Below are positions 7,595 to 13,403 of a stretch of 13,403 nt of DNA, piece by piece. The DNA comes from Lachnospiraceae bacterium (lineage in GTDB: Bacteria; Bacillota_A; Clostridia; Lachnospirales; Lachnospiraceae), in assembly GCA_017652545.1 (NCBI GenBank), contig JAGCAV010000131.1:1-13403 (forward strand). The letters run 5' to 3'. Numbering within the stretch: the stretch's first letter is position 1; each line of letters opens with the position of its first letter. Under the pieces are notes generated by a model. The model saw nothing but the letters and a program-made list of their open reading frames with translations. It searched no databases and was not told the origin of the DNA. A program made the position numbers and the translations under genes.

Positions 7595-8286
7595 ACGACC
7601 ACCGCCATAAACCGCGCCGCGATCTCAAGCGGTCGGGTAATCGCGCCGCCCACAACCACGGCCCAGGCGCCGATCTCCAGCATTTTCTTCGCCTGTTCCG
7701 GCGTATGCACACGGCCCTCCGCGATCACCGGACAGGGCAGTTCCGCCGCCATCTCCCGGACGAGTTCAAAGTTCGGACCGTCTTTGCAGTGGGCAGTAGC
7801 CGCGGTATATCCGTTCATGGTGGAGCCCACCAGATCCGCGCCGGCTTCATAGGCGGCTTTCGCTTCCTCCAGCGTGGCGCAGTCTGCCATGATGATGATA
7901 TTCGGGTACTTTTTCTTTACCTCCTGGAGGAATTCCGGCGCAGTTTTCCCGTCTCCCCGGACAGTGTCCGTGCAGTCGATGGATACAATATCAGCCAGCG
8001 CGTTCATGCACTCATCCACCTCGCGCATGGTCATGGTGATCCGGCCGGTATAACCCGGGTATTCCCGTTTAATCAGGCCGATGACGGGCAGGCCCGTCTC
8101 CTCCTTGATGCCGGTGATATCCCGCACAGAGCTGGTACGAATCATCTTAGCACCGGCCTGTTTCGCTGCCCGGGCCATCAGCGGCATGACGGAGCGCTCC
8201 GGGTCGTACAGCGGTTCTCCGGGGGTGGCCTGGCAGGAAACGATGATCGTTCCTTTCATGATCTGAAACAGTTCCTCTTTTGTCAT
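7591..8286 (-). CDS. nanE: N-acetylmannosamine-6-phosphate 2-epimerase
   Basis: This 231-residue TIM-barrel enzyme turns ManNAc-6-P into GlcNAc-6-P, linking the kinase to NagA. Signature segments are GLIKREY (70-76, with the lysine K73 equivalent to the catalytic one of clostridial NanE), SIDCTDT (102-108), MADCATLEEA (133-142), AEGRVHTPEQA (189-199, with acidic E190) and GAITRP (214-219). Length and motif order match the family over the whole chain. It is the first enzyme gene after the regulator, 32 bases downstream, with AAGGA 8 bases before its ATG. The unusual VVV tail comes from the bases shared with the start of nanK. Confidence 0.96.
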   Translation of the reverse strand: MTKEELFQIMKGTIIVSCQATPGEPLYDPERSVMPLMARAAKQAGAKMIRTSSVRDITGIKEETGLPVIGLIKREYPGYTGRITMTMREVDECMNALADIVSIDCTDTVRGDGKTAPEFLQEVKKKYPNIIIMADCATLEEAKAAYEAGADLVGSTMNGYTAATAHCKDGPNFELVREMAAELPCPVIAEGRVHTPEQAKKMLEIGAWAVVVGGAITRPLEIAARFMAVVV

Positions 8287-8318
8287 AGCTGCAGTCCTTC
8301 TTTCCTGTAAATATTCAC

Positions 8319-9026
8319 TTAATATTCTTCCCAGTTGTGTTGCTCCGGTTGATACTTTCCGGAGGAATAATGCCGGTACATGGCATGGGCAAACTTCAGG
8401 TAGTCGTATTCCTCCAGGGCTTCCACAATTGCTTCGTGCTTCACGACAGAATTTGCCAGATGGGGCAGCTTTTCCTCCAGCTGATAGCCGGAATCCACAG
8501 CCCAGATCGCATTCAGCAGGGACATGAGCACCGGATTGCCCACGGCGCTGAAGAGCAGCTTGTGAAACTCCCGGTCCTCCCGGGCAAAAGCACCGCTCTC
8601 CTCCCAGCTGATGCGCATCCGCGACACAATCTCCCGCATCTTCGCGATATCCTCCTGCGAGATGCTGTCAAAAGCCTGGCGCATATAGCCCAGTTCCAGC
8701 GTTTTCCGGATGTCGAACATCTGGCGGATTCTCTTCTCGTCCTCTGCCAGGCGGAAGAAGAGCGCATTCTGGAACACGAAATCCATCGTGAATTCCCGTA
8801 CCTCAGTCCCCCGCCCCGGGCAGGCCTCCACCATGCCCATGAGCTCCATGCTTTTGATGGCCTCCCGGATCACGTTGCGGCTGACCCCGATCTCCCGGGA
8901 AAGCTCTGCCTCACTGGGCAGCAGATCCCCTGGCTTCAGCTGGTGGCGCAAAATATAGTCATGGATTTCCCGGAAGGCAGTGATGTATCGTTTTTCCCGC
9001 TGTTTTTCCTGTCCTTCGGCACTCAA
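8319..9026 (-). CDS. GntR-family (FadR/FCD subfamily) transcription regulator, probable sialic acid regulator
   Basis: This predicted DNA-binding repressor has 235 residues from the chosen TTG start. Numbered from the in-frame GTG at 9035, a winged-helix HTH covers about 16-80 (PSEAELSREIGVSRNVIREA, 40-59). An FCD ligand domain follows at about 105-225, with the usual metal residues D154, H158, H200 and H222. The TTG at 9026 is preferred because AGAGGGTGA, a 7-of-9 match to the ideal Shine-Dalgarno sequence, ends 5 bases before it. The GTG at 9035 would have its purine tract directly abutting the codon. E. coli NanR belongs to the same subfamily. The gene heads the nanE-nanK operon and is divergent from the transporter. 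Two operator-like sites in the shared upstream region suggest that it represses itself and both arms, with Neu5Ac or a phosphorylated intermediate as inducer; the ligand is inferred. Confidence 0.9.
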   Translation of the reverse strand: MSAEGQEKQREKRYITAFREIHDYILRHQLKPGDLLPSEAELSREIGVSRNVIREAIKSMELMGMVEACPGRGTEVREFTMDFVFQNALFFRLAEDEKRIRQMFDIRKTLELGYMRQAFDSISQEDIAKMREIVSRMRISWEESGAFAREDREFHKLLFSAVGNPVLMSLLNAIWAVDSGYQLEEKLPHLANSVVKHEAIVEALEEYDYLKFAHAMYRHYSSGKYQPEQHNWEEY

Positions 9027-9054
9027 AACGGTCACCCTCTTGTCATTCGGTGCT

Positions 9055-9069
9055 AAATGTCCTACATTT
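9055..9069. promoter_or_regulatory. Putative operator O1 for the GntR regulator
   Basis: This is a perfect palindrome, AAATGT at 9055-9060 and ACATTT at 9064-9069 around a 3-base centre. It lies immediately downstream of the leftward -10 element, at or just after the expected start site (about 9070), where a bound repressor would block initiation. Short inverted repeats of this size are typical of GntR-family dimers. A related copy lies at 9185-9199. Confidence 0.65.
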
Positions 9070-9076
9070 CGAGACC

Positions 9077-9105
9077 ATTATATCGGAACCAGGGAAGCGT
9101 GTCAA
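9077..9105 (-). promoter_or_regulatory. Consensus sigma-A promoter of the regulator-nanE-nanK-nagA operon
   Basis: On the minus strand, TTGACA (9105-9100) is separated by exactly 17 bases from TATAAT (9082-9077). Both hexamers are perfect consensus. Transcription should start near 9070, leaving a leader of about 40 bases to the regulator start. Such a strong promoter in front of a regulator usually needs repression, which fits operator O1. Confidence 0.9.
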
Positions 9106-9169
9106 GGCGTAACACGTCATATTTTGGCTTGTTTTATCCCAATTTTTCAATTTTTTCTTCAAGACAGGG

Positions 9170-9198
9170 TTGACAGACGTTTTTAATTGTAGTATATT
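9170..9198 (+). promoter_or_regulatory. Strong sigma-A promoter of the transporter-nanA operon
   Basis: TTGACA at 9170-9175, a 17-base spacer and TATATT at 9193-9198 differ from consensus by one base. An A/T-rich tract at 9141-9162 falls at about -64 to -43 and could act as an UP element. Start is expected near 9205, giving a leader of about 75 bases. That leader contains a small GCCGG-CCGGC hairpin (9240-9254) and AAGGAGG (9264-9270) before the ATG at 9280. Confidence 0.9.
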
Positions 9199-9199
9199 T
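9185..9199. promoter_or_regulatory. Putative operator O2, overlapping the rightward -10
   Basis: AATTGTAGTATATTT agrees at 12 of 15 positions with operator O1 read on the minus strand (AAATGTAGGACATTT). It covers the whole -10 element (9193-9198), so binding would exclude RNA polymerase from the transporter promoter. Its own symmetry is partial (4 of 6 arm positions), suggesting weaker binding than at O1. The centres of O1 and O2 are 130 bases apart. Confidence 0.5.
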
Positions 9200-9279
9200 C
9201 AGTCAGAACCTGTGAAACGCAGGAAGAGAACCGTTATCAGCCGGGAAAACCGGCCAATCAAAAAAGGAGGATCCAGATT

Positions 9280-10548
9280 ATGAAGAAACTCATCGCCCTG
9301 TTCCTGTGCCTGATCCTGGCGCTGCCGGCGTTCGCTCTGGCGGATGACCAGGTGGAAATCACCCTGTGGACCTACCCCATCGGCAGCTGGGGAAATGCCG
9401 AAACCGTGGACGGCATCATCAAGGACTTCAATGCCGTGCATCCCGAGATCAAAGTGACCGTTCAGTATCTGGACTACCAGTCCGGTGATGATCAGGTGAC
9501 CACCGCCATCGAAGCGAAGACCACGCCCGACATCATCATGGAAGGTCCGGAACGCCTGGTCGCCAACTGGGGCGCGGCCGGCAAGATGCTGGACATCAGC
9601 GACCTGTGGGCAGACACGAAGGATGACATCATCGCCGCCAGCGCTGCCGTGGAAGCGGCCTGCAAAAACTCCGAAGGTGTCTACTATGAATATCCGCTGT
9701 GCATGACCACCCACTGCATGGTCATCAACTACAACGATTTCGAAAAAGCCGGTGCCCTCCAGTATATTGATGAAGAAAAGCACACCTGGACCACCGAAGG
9801 CTTCCTGAACGCACTGGACGCGCTGAATGCAGCCGGTTTCGCCCCCACCGCGGTCGTATACTGCGGCGGCCAGGGCGGCGACCAGGGTACCCGCGCGCTG
9901 GTAACCAACCTGTATTCCGGCCAGTTCACCGCGCCGGATCACTCCGCCTACACCATGGACAGTGAAGCGAACATCAAGGCGCTGCAGCTGCTCCAGCAGC
10001 TCGTGAAAGACGGGAAGCTGGATGCTGATGCCGGTATCGTCGCCGGTGATGAAATCGCCCTGTTCTGCAACTCCACCATCTCCATCGGCTTCTGCTGGAA
10101 CGCCTCCGCGGCCGTTTCCAACAAAGCCAGCCTGGCGGAAGACGTGAAGGTATTCCCGATGGCCTTCCCCTCTGACGACGGCGTGCCGGAACTGCAGGGC
10201 GGCATCTGGGGCTTCGGCCTGTTCGACAATGGCGATGAAGCCAAAGTGGCCGCTGCCAAGACCTTCGTGAAGTGGGTATGTGACGATCCGGCCCAGGCCG
10301 CGAAGAGCGTATACGCCTCCGGTTTCTTCCCCACCCGCGCTTCCCTCGGCGACATCTACGCCGGCACCGACAAGGCTGAGAACGGCGAGTATGCCATCTT
10401 CATGCCCTACCTCGGCGACTATTACCAGGTCACTCCCAACTGGGCCGCGCAGCGGACCGAATGGTGGAACCTGCTCCAGCGCATCTTCGCCGGCGGCGAT
10501 GTGGCGGCTGAAGTAGCGGTCTACTGTCAGAACGCGAATCAGAAATAA
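9280..10548 (+). CDS. ABC transporter substrate-binding protein, probable sialic acid binder (SatA-like)
   Basis: This exported solute-binding protein of the COG1653 (UgpB/CUT1) type has 422 residues and delivers sugar to the two permeases downstream. The signal peptide is residues 1-21 with an ALA-DD type I cleavage site. The only early Cys (C10, in LFLCLIL) does not form a lipobox. Segments matching my recollection of pneumococcal SatA, a sialic acid binder, are VTTAIEAKTTPDI (73-85), GGQGGDQGTRA followed by LYSG (196-214), FPSDDG (296-301) and the late SGFFPTRASLGDIY (347-360). This recalled similarity plus the neighbouring nan genes point to Neu5Ac, but another amino sugar is possible. 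It has a strong ribosome binding site and promoter and begins the rightward operon. A hairpin follows the stop codon. Confidence 0.93.
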   Translation: MKKLIALFLCLILALPAFALADDQVEITLWTYPIGSWGNAETVDGIIKDFNAVHPEIKVTVQYLDYQSGDDQVTTAIEAKTTPDIIMEGPERLVANWGAAGKMLDISDLWADTKDDIIAASAAVEAACKNSEGVYYEYPLCMTTHCMVINYNDFEKAGALQYIDEEKHTWTTEGFLNALDALNAAGFAPTAVVYCGGQGGDQGTRALVTNLYSGQFTAPDHSAYTMDSEANIKALQLLQQLVKDGKLDADAGIVAGDEIALFCNSTISIGFCWNASAAVSNKASLAEDVKVFPMAFPSDDGVPELQGGIWGFGLFDNGDEAKVAAAKTFVKWVCDDPAQAAKSVYASGFFPTRASLGDIYAGTDKAENGEYAIFMPYLGDYYQVTPNWAAQRTEWWNLLQRIFAGGDVAAEVAVYCQNANQK

Positions 10549-10580
10549 TCCATAGAACCGGTATCAATCCATGACGAATC

Positions 10581-10629
10581 AGGCGCGTCTCCGTTCCCCC
10601 TCCGGGCCGGGGGCGCGCCTGTCCTTTTT
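10581..10629 (+). terminator. Hairpin with T-tract between the binding-protein and permease genes
   Basis: AGGCGCG (10581-10587) pairs with CGCGCCT (10614-10620). Inside, CCCCC (10596-10600) pairs with GGGGG (10609-10613), leaving an 8-base bulge on the 5' side. After GTCC come five T (10625-10629), and the Shine-Dalgarno of the next gene starts directly behind (10630-10636). It looks like a leaky intrinsic terminator or an RNA 3'-end stabiliser that would keep binding protein levels above permease levels. Confidence 0.6.
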
Positions 10630-10647
10630 AAGGAGGGAAATATCCCG

Positions 10648-11571
10648 ATGACGACCCGAGCTTTCCCCGCCCGCAGGGTGGTTTCCCCGGCCATGAGAGC
10701 GGCGCGCCGGCGGGAAAACATCGCCGCTTATCTCTTCATGGCGCCCAGCCTGGTCTTCTTCCTGGGCTTCGTGATTTTCCCCATGGGCATGTGCCTGGTC
10801 ACCAGCTTTTTCAATTACACCATGACCGATTTCAGCTGGATCGGTCTGGCCAATTACGTCGAAATGTTCCAGGATGCCATCTTCGGCAAGGCGCTGGTCA
10901 ACACGATTGTCATCGTGCTGGTCAGCGTGCCGGTCACCTGTATGTTTTCCCTGTGGGTGGCATCGCTGATCTATAAAATGAGGGACCGCCACACATCCTT
11001 CTTCCGGTGCGTTTTCTACCTGCCGGTGGTCACCGGTTCCGTAGCGGTCACCGTGGTCTGGAAATGGATTTTCAACAACTATTACGGCGTGCTGAACTAT
11101 GTGTTCAAAAACCTCGGGCTGATCACCCGGAATATCAACTGGCTGGGCAATCCGGACTACGCCCTGGCCTGTATCATCACGATCCTGCTGACCACTTCCG
11201 TCGGGCAGCCCATCGTGCTCTACGTCTCCGCCCTGAGCAACGTGGACCATTCCCTGATCGAGGCGGCTTCCGTGGACGGAGCGACAAACATGCAGGTGTT
11301 CTGGAAGATCAAATGGCCCCAGGTCATGCCCACCACCCTGTATATCCTGGTCATCACCACGATCAACAGTTTCCAGTGCTTTGCGCTGATCCAGCTGCTG
11401 ACCTCCGGCGGGCCAAACAATTCCACCCAGACCATTATGTACTACATCTACTACAACGCCTTCAAGCTGAGCCGCTACGGATACGGCAGCGCCATGGGCA
11501 TCATCCTGGCGATCATTATCGCCGTGTTCAGCGCGATTCAGTTCAGGCTGGCCAAGACCGATAACGGCTGA
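10648..11571 (+). CDS. Carbohydrate ABC transporter permease, UgpA/SatB type
   Basis: This 307-residue integral membrane subunit of a CUT1-family importer should form the channel with the next gene product. Six hydrophobic segments are seen at about 26-48, 82-108, 119-138, 170-193, 228-250 and 281-300. The cytoplasmic EAA loop that docks the ATPase is canonical: EAASVDGA at 205-212 followed by the WPQVMP turn. An unusually basic N-terminus (about 23 residues) precedes the first segment. The start at 10648 is supported by AAGGAGG 11 bases upstream; a later in-frame ATG at 10693 is possible but has no such site. It is co-transcribed with the binding protein unless the hairpin before it terminates. 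Confidence 0.93.
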   Translation: MTTRAFPARRVVSPAMRAARRRENIAAYLFMAPSLVFFLGFVIFPMGMCLVTSFFNYTMTDFSWIGLANYVEMFQDAIFGKALVNTIVIVLVSVPVTCMFSLWVASLIYKMRDRHTSFFRCVFYLPVVTGSVAVTVVWKWIFNNYYGVLNYVFKNLGLITRNINWLGNPDYALACIITILLTTSVGQPIVLYVSALSNVDHSLIEAASVDGATNMQVFWKIKWPQVMPTTLYILVITTINSFQCFALIQLLTSGGPNNSTQTIMYYIYYNAFKLSRYGYGSAMGIILAIIIAVFSAIQFRLAKTDNG

Positions 11572-11585
11572 AAGGAGGAGACCTT

Positions 11586-12476
11586 ATGCAAACGACTGCA
11601 AACGTATCACGCCGGATCAAAGACAAACCGGACAACACGGATCACAGCGTCCATCAGGTGACCGCCTATTCTGTGATCGGGGTCATCCTGCTGATTATCC
11701 TGGCGCTGCTGTTCATCTTCCCGCTTTACTGGATCCTGACCGGATCCTTCAAGACCCAGCAGGCAGTCAATTCTGCCGTGCCGGTCTGGTTCCCTACGGG
11801 TGAAACCGTCACCATGCGCAACTATAACGAGCTGTTCAACCGCCCGGCGATTACCTGGCTGCTGAATACCGTGTTCATCTGCGCTGCGGCTATGGGCCTG
11901 ACCTGTATCGCGGCCTCCATGGGCGGTTATGCGCTGGCCAAAAAACGCTTCTCCGGGCGGGCACTGCTCTTCTCCGTATTCATCTGCGCCATGGCCCTGC
12001 CCAAGCAGGTTATCCTGATCCCGCTGCTGAAGGAACTGGCTTTCCTGAAGCTGCACAATACGCTCTGGGCTGTGATTCTGCCGACTGTAGGCTGGCCCTT
12101 CGGCGTTTTCCTGATGAAGCAGTTCAGCGAGAATATTCCCGGGGAGCTGCTGGAGGCCGCCCGGATCGACGGCGCCGGCGAAGCACGGACCTTCATCGAG
12201 ATCGTCATTCCGCTGATCAAGCCGGGCATCGGTGCCCTGGCGATCTTCACCTTCATCACGGCCTGGAACGACTATTTCCTGCAACTGATCATGCTGAACG
12301 ATACCAAGGTGCTGACAATCTCCCTGGGCATCGCCAAGCTGCAGACGGAACTGTCCACGGACTTCGGCCTGATCATGGCCGGCGCGGCCCTGGGTTCCGT
12401 CCCGATCATCATTATTTTCCTGATCTTCCAGAAATTCTTCACCCGCGGCATCACCATGGGCGCTGTCAAGGGCTAA
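11586..12476 (+). CDS. Carbohydrate ABC transporter permease, UgpE/SatC type
   Basis: This second membrane subunit of the importer has 296 residues. Hydrophobic segments lie at about 27-50, 91-113, 126-147, 158-178, 213-235 and 262-281. The EAA loop reads EAARIDGAGEA at 190-200, and AWNDYFLQL (226-234) and the C-terminal RGITMGAVKG (287-296) are typical of the family. The gene begins 14 bases after the first permease stop with AAGGAGG upstream. No ATP-binding subunit follows before nanA, so the energy module must be encoded elsewhere, as with shared MsmK-type ATPases in Bacillota. Confidence 0.94.
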   Translation: MQTTANVSRRIKDKPDNTDHSVHQVTAYSVIGVILLIILALLFIFPLYWILTGSFKTQQAVNSAVPVWFPTGETVTMRNYNELFNRPAITWLLNTVFICAAAMGLTCIAASMGGYALAKKRFSGRALLFSVFICAMALPKQVILIPLLKELAFLKLHNTLWAVILPTVGWPFGVFLMKQFSENIPGELLEAARIDGAGEARTFIEIVIPLIKPGIGALAIFTFITAWNDYFLQLIMLNDTKVLTISLGIAKLQTELSTDFGLIMAGAALGSVPIIIIFLIFQKFFTRGITMGAVKG

Positions 12477-12500
12477 CCATTCCAGGGAAGGAGTATGCAT

Positions 12501-13403
12501 ATGTCTGTTCAGAAATACCGGGGCGTGATCCCCGCGTTCTATGCCTGCTATGACGAGGAAGGCCGTATCAGTCCTGACCGGGCCAAGTGTCTGGCCAGGC
12601 ACCTGGTGAACAAGGGCGTTCAGGGCCTCTATGTAGGCGGTTCCTCCGGGGAATGCATCTACCAGGAAAAGGAAGAGCGCATGGCCCTGCTGGAGGCGGT
12701 CATGGAGGAAGTGAAGGGCGAATGCCTGATCATCGCTCATGTGGCCTGTAACAATACTGAGGAATCCTGCCAGCTGGCCGCCCATGCGGAGCGCGCGGGC
12801 GTGGACGCCATCGCCAGCATTCCCCCGATCTACTTCCGGCTGCCGGAATACGCCATCGCGCAGTACTGGAACGATATTTCCGCAGCGGCGCCAAACACGG
12901 ACTTCATCATCTATAACATTCCCCAGCTGGCCGGCGTCACCCTGACCCCGGGGCTCTTTAAAACCATGCGGCAGAATCCGCGGGTAATCGGCGTCAAAAA
13001 CTCCAGCATGCCCACCTATGATATCGAGATGTTCCTGCGGGCCGGCGGAGAAAACTGTGTGGTTTTCAACGGACCGGATGAGCAGTTTGTCGCCGGCCGC
13101 TGCTGCGGCGCGGCGGGCGGTATCGGCGGCACCTATGCGGCGATGCCGGAGCTGTTCCTGACCATGGACCGGCTGATCCGCGAAGGTACACCGGAAAAAG
13201 CCCGGCCCATCCAGCACGAGGTCAATGCCATCATTGAGGATATGTGCGGATGCCATGGCAGTATGTACGCCGTCATCAAGGCAATTCTGAAGATCAACGA
13301 AAACCTGGAACTGGGTTCCGTGCGCAGGCCCATGCCGGCGTTGATTCCGGAAGACATGCCGAAGGTGGAAGCCGCAGCAGCCCGAATCCGGAAAGCCATC
13401 CAG
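12501..13403 (+). CDS. nanA: N-acetylneuraminate lyase (3' end beyond the window)
   Basis: This class I aldolase of the DapA/NanA family splits Neu5Ac into ManNAc and pyruvate. The frame is open for 301 codons to the window edge. Family members are about 290-305 residues, so probably only a few codons are missing. Visible landmarks are GGSSGE (46-51, binding the pyruvate carboxylate), YNIP with catalytic Y138, Schiff-base lysine K166 in GVKNSS, FNGPDE (189-194) and GGIGGTYAAMPELF (206-219). D193 and E194 correspond to the pair that contacts the sugar in E. coli NanA, which favours Neu5Ac over dihydrodipicolinate synthesis. An ATG at 12495 is also in frame, but GGAAGGAG sits 7 bases before 12501 and only one base before 12495, so 12501 is chosen. 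It is the fourth gene of the rightward operon, 24 bases after the permease. Confidence 0.95.
   Translation, partial: MSVQKYRGVIPAFYACYDEEGRISPDRAKCLARHLVNKGVQGLYVGGSSGECIYQEKEERMALLEAVMEEVKGECLIIAHVACNNTEESCQLAAHAERAGVDAIASIPPIYFRLPEYAIAQYWNDISAAAPNTDFIIYNIPQLAGVTLTPGLFKTMRQNPRVIGVKNSSMPTYDIEMFLRAGGENCVVFNGPDEQFVAGRCCGAAGGIGGTYAAMPELFLTMDRLIREGTPEKARPIQHEVNAIIEDMCGCHGSMYAVIKAILKINENLELGSVRRPMPALIPEDMPKVEAAAARIRKAIQ

Noticed and set aside
6836..7852. 338-codon + strand open frame opposite nanK and nanE
   Set aside because: It crosses the boundary of two real genes on the other strand and encodes compositionally biased sequence without motifs.
9036..9046. ATG at 9046-9044 as start of the GntR regulator
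   Set aside because: It is out of frame with the regulator. The TTG at 9026 has the best ribosome binding site.
9211..9226. Possible CcpA cre site (TGTGAAACGCAGG)
   Set aside because: The spacing between TGNAA and CG is one base short of the cre consensus and the right half does not match.
9199..9942. 247-codon minus-strand frame opposite the binding protein
   Set aside because: It would run from inside the binding protein gene into the promoter region, and its product resembles nothing.
11607..13256. 549-codon open frame on the minus strand across the second permease and nanA
   Set aside because: The sense strand carries two unmistakable families here. The antisense product is low-complexity, His/Gln/Gly/Arg-rich and shows no domain, as expected from GC-biased codons read backwards.
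1..13403. CRISPR arrays, tRNA or rRNA genes, transposases, phage genes
   Set aside because: No regularly spaced repeats, cloverleaf-like segments, rRNA stretches or mobile-element proteins were seen on either strand.

Overview
The window looks like chromosomal DNA from a Gram-positive anaerobe of the Bacillota, most likely a gut or rumen member of the Clostridia. Three things suggest this: strong AGGAGG-type ribosome binding sites, consensus sigma-A promoters, and protein families resembling pneumococcal and clostridial sialic acid loci. Placement below class is a guess. The signal peptide style and GC-rich coding recall Christensenellales/Aristaeellaceae-type genomes, but nothing here proves it.

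Left part (1-4474, + strand): one very large soluble cyclic-di-GMP protein of about 1433 residues. Its order is PAS, degenerate GGDEF (GADRF), intact EAL, five further PAS-like modules, intact GGDEF. Then comes a stretch of about 600 bases (4475-5072) with no convincing gene. It holds a 12-bp perfect inverted repeat and ends in two back-to-back intrinsic terminators, one for each strand. Base composition changes visibly here, from more AT-rich on the left to GC-rich on the right.

Right part (5073-13403): a compact sialic acid (N-acetylneuraminate, Neu5Ac) uptake and catabolism locus in two divergent transcription units. Leftward (- strand): an FCD-type GntR regulator, nanE, nanK, a YhcH/NanQ-like anomerase and nagA, with two 4-base ATGA overlaps. 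Rightward (+ strand): a SatA-like substrate-binding protein, two CUT1-type permeases and nanA, which is cut by the window end. Neu5Ac would be imported by the ABC transporter and ring-opened by the YhcH-like anomerase. NanA then splits it to ManNAc and pyruvate, NanK phosphorylates ManNAc, NanE epimerises it to GlcNAc-6-P, and NagA deacetylates that to GlcN-6-P. The deaminase NagB, a transporter ATPase and a sialidase are not in the window.

The 9036-9279 intergenic region carries two face-to-face consensus promoters, TTGACA-17-TATAAT leftward and TTGACA-17-TATATT rightward. Two related 15-base operator-like elements sit on them, one at the leftward start site and one over the rightward -10. 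This suggests that the GntR protein controls both arms. Most of the locus is a known type. The features most worth a second look are the operator pair, the kinase that has lost half of its zinc motif, the binding protein without a lipobox, the hairpin between the binding protein and permease genes, and the architecture of the c-di-GMP protein.
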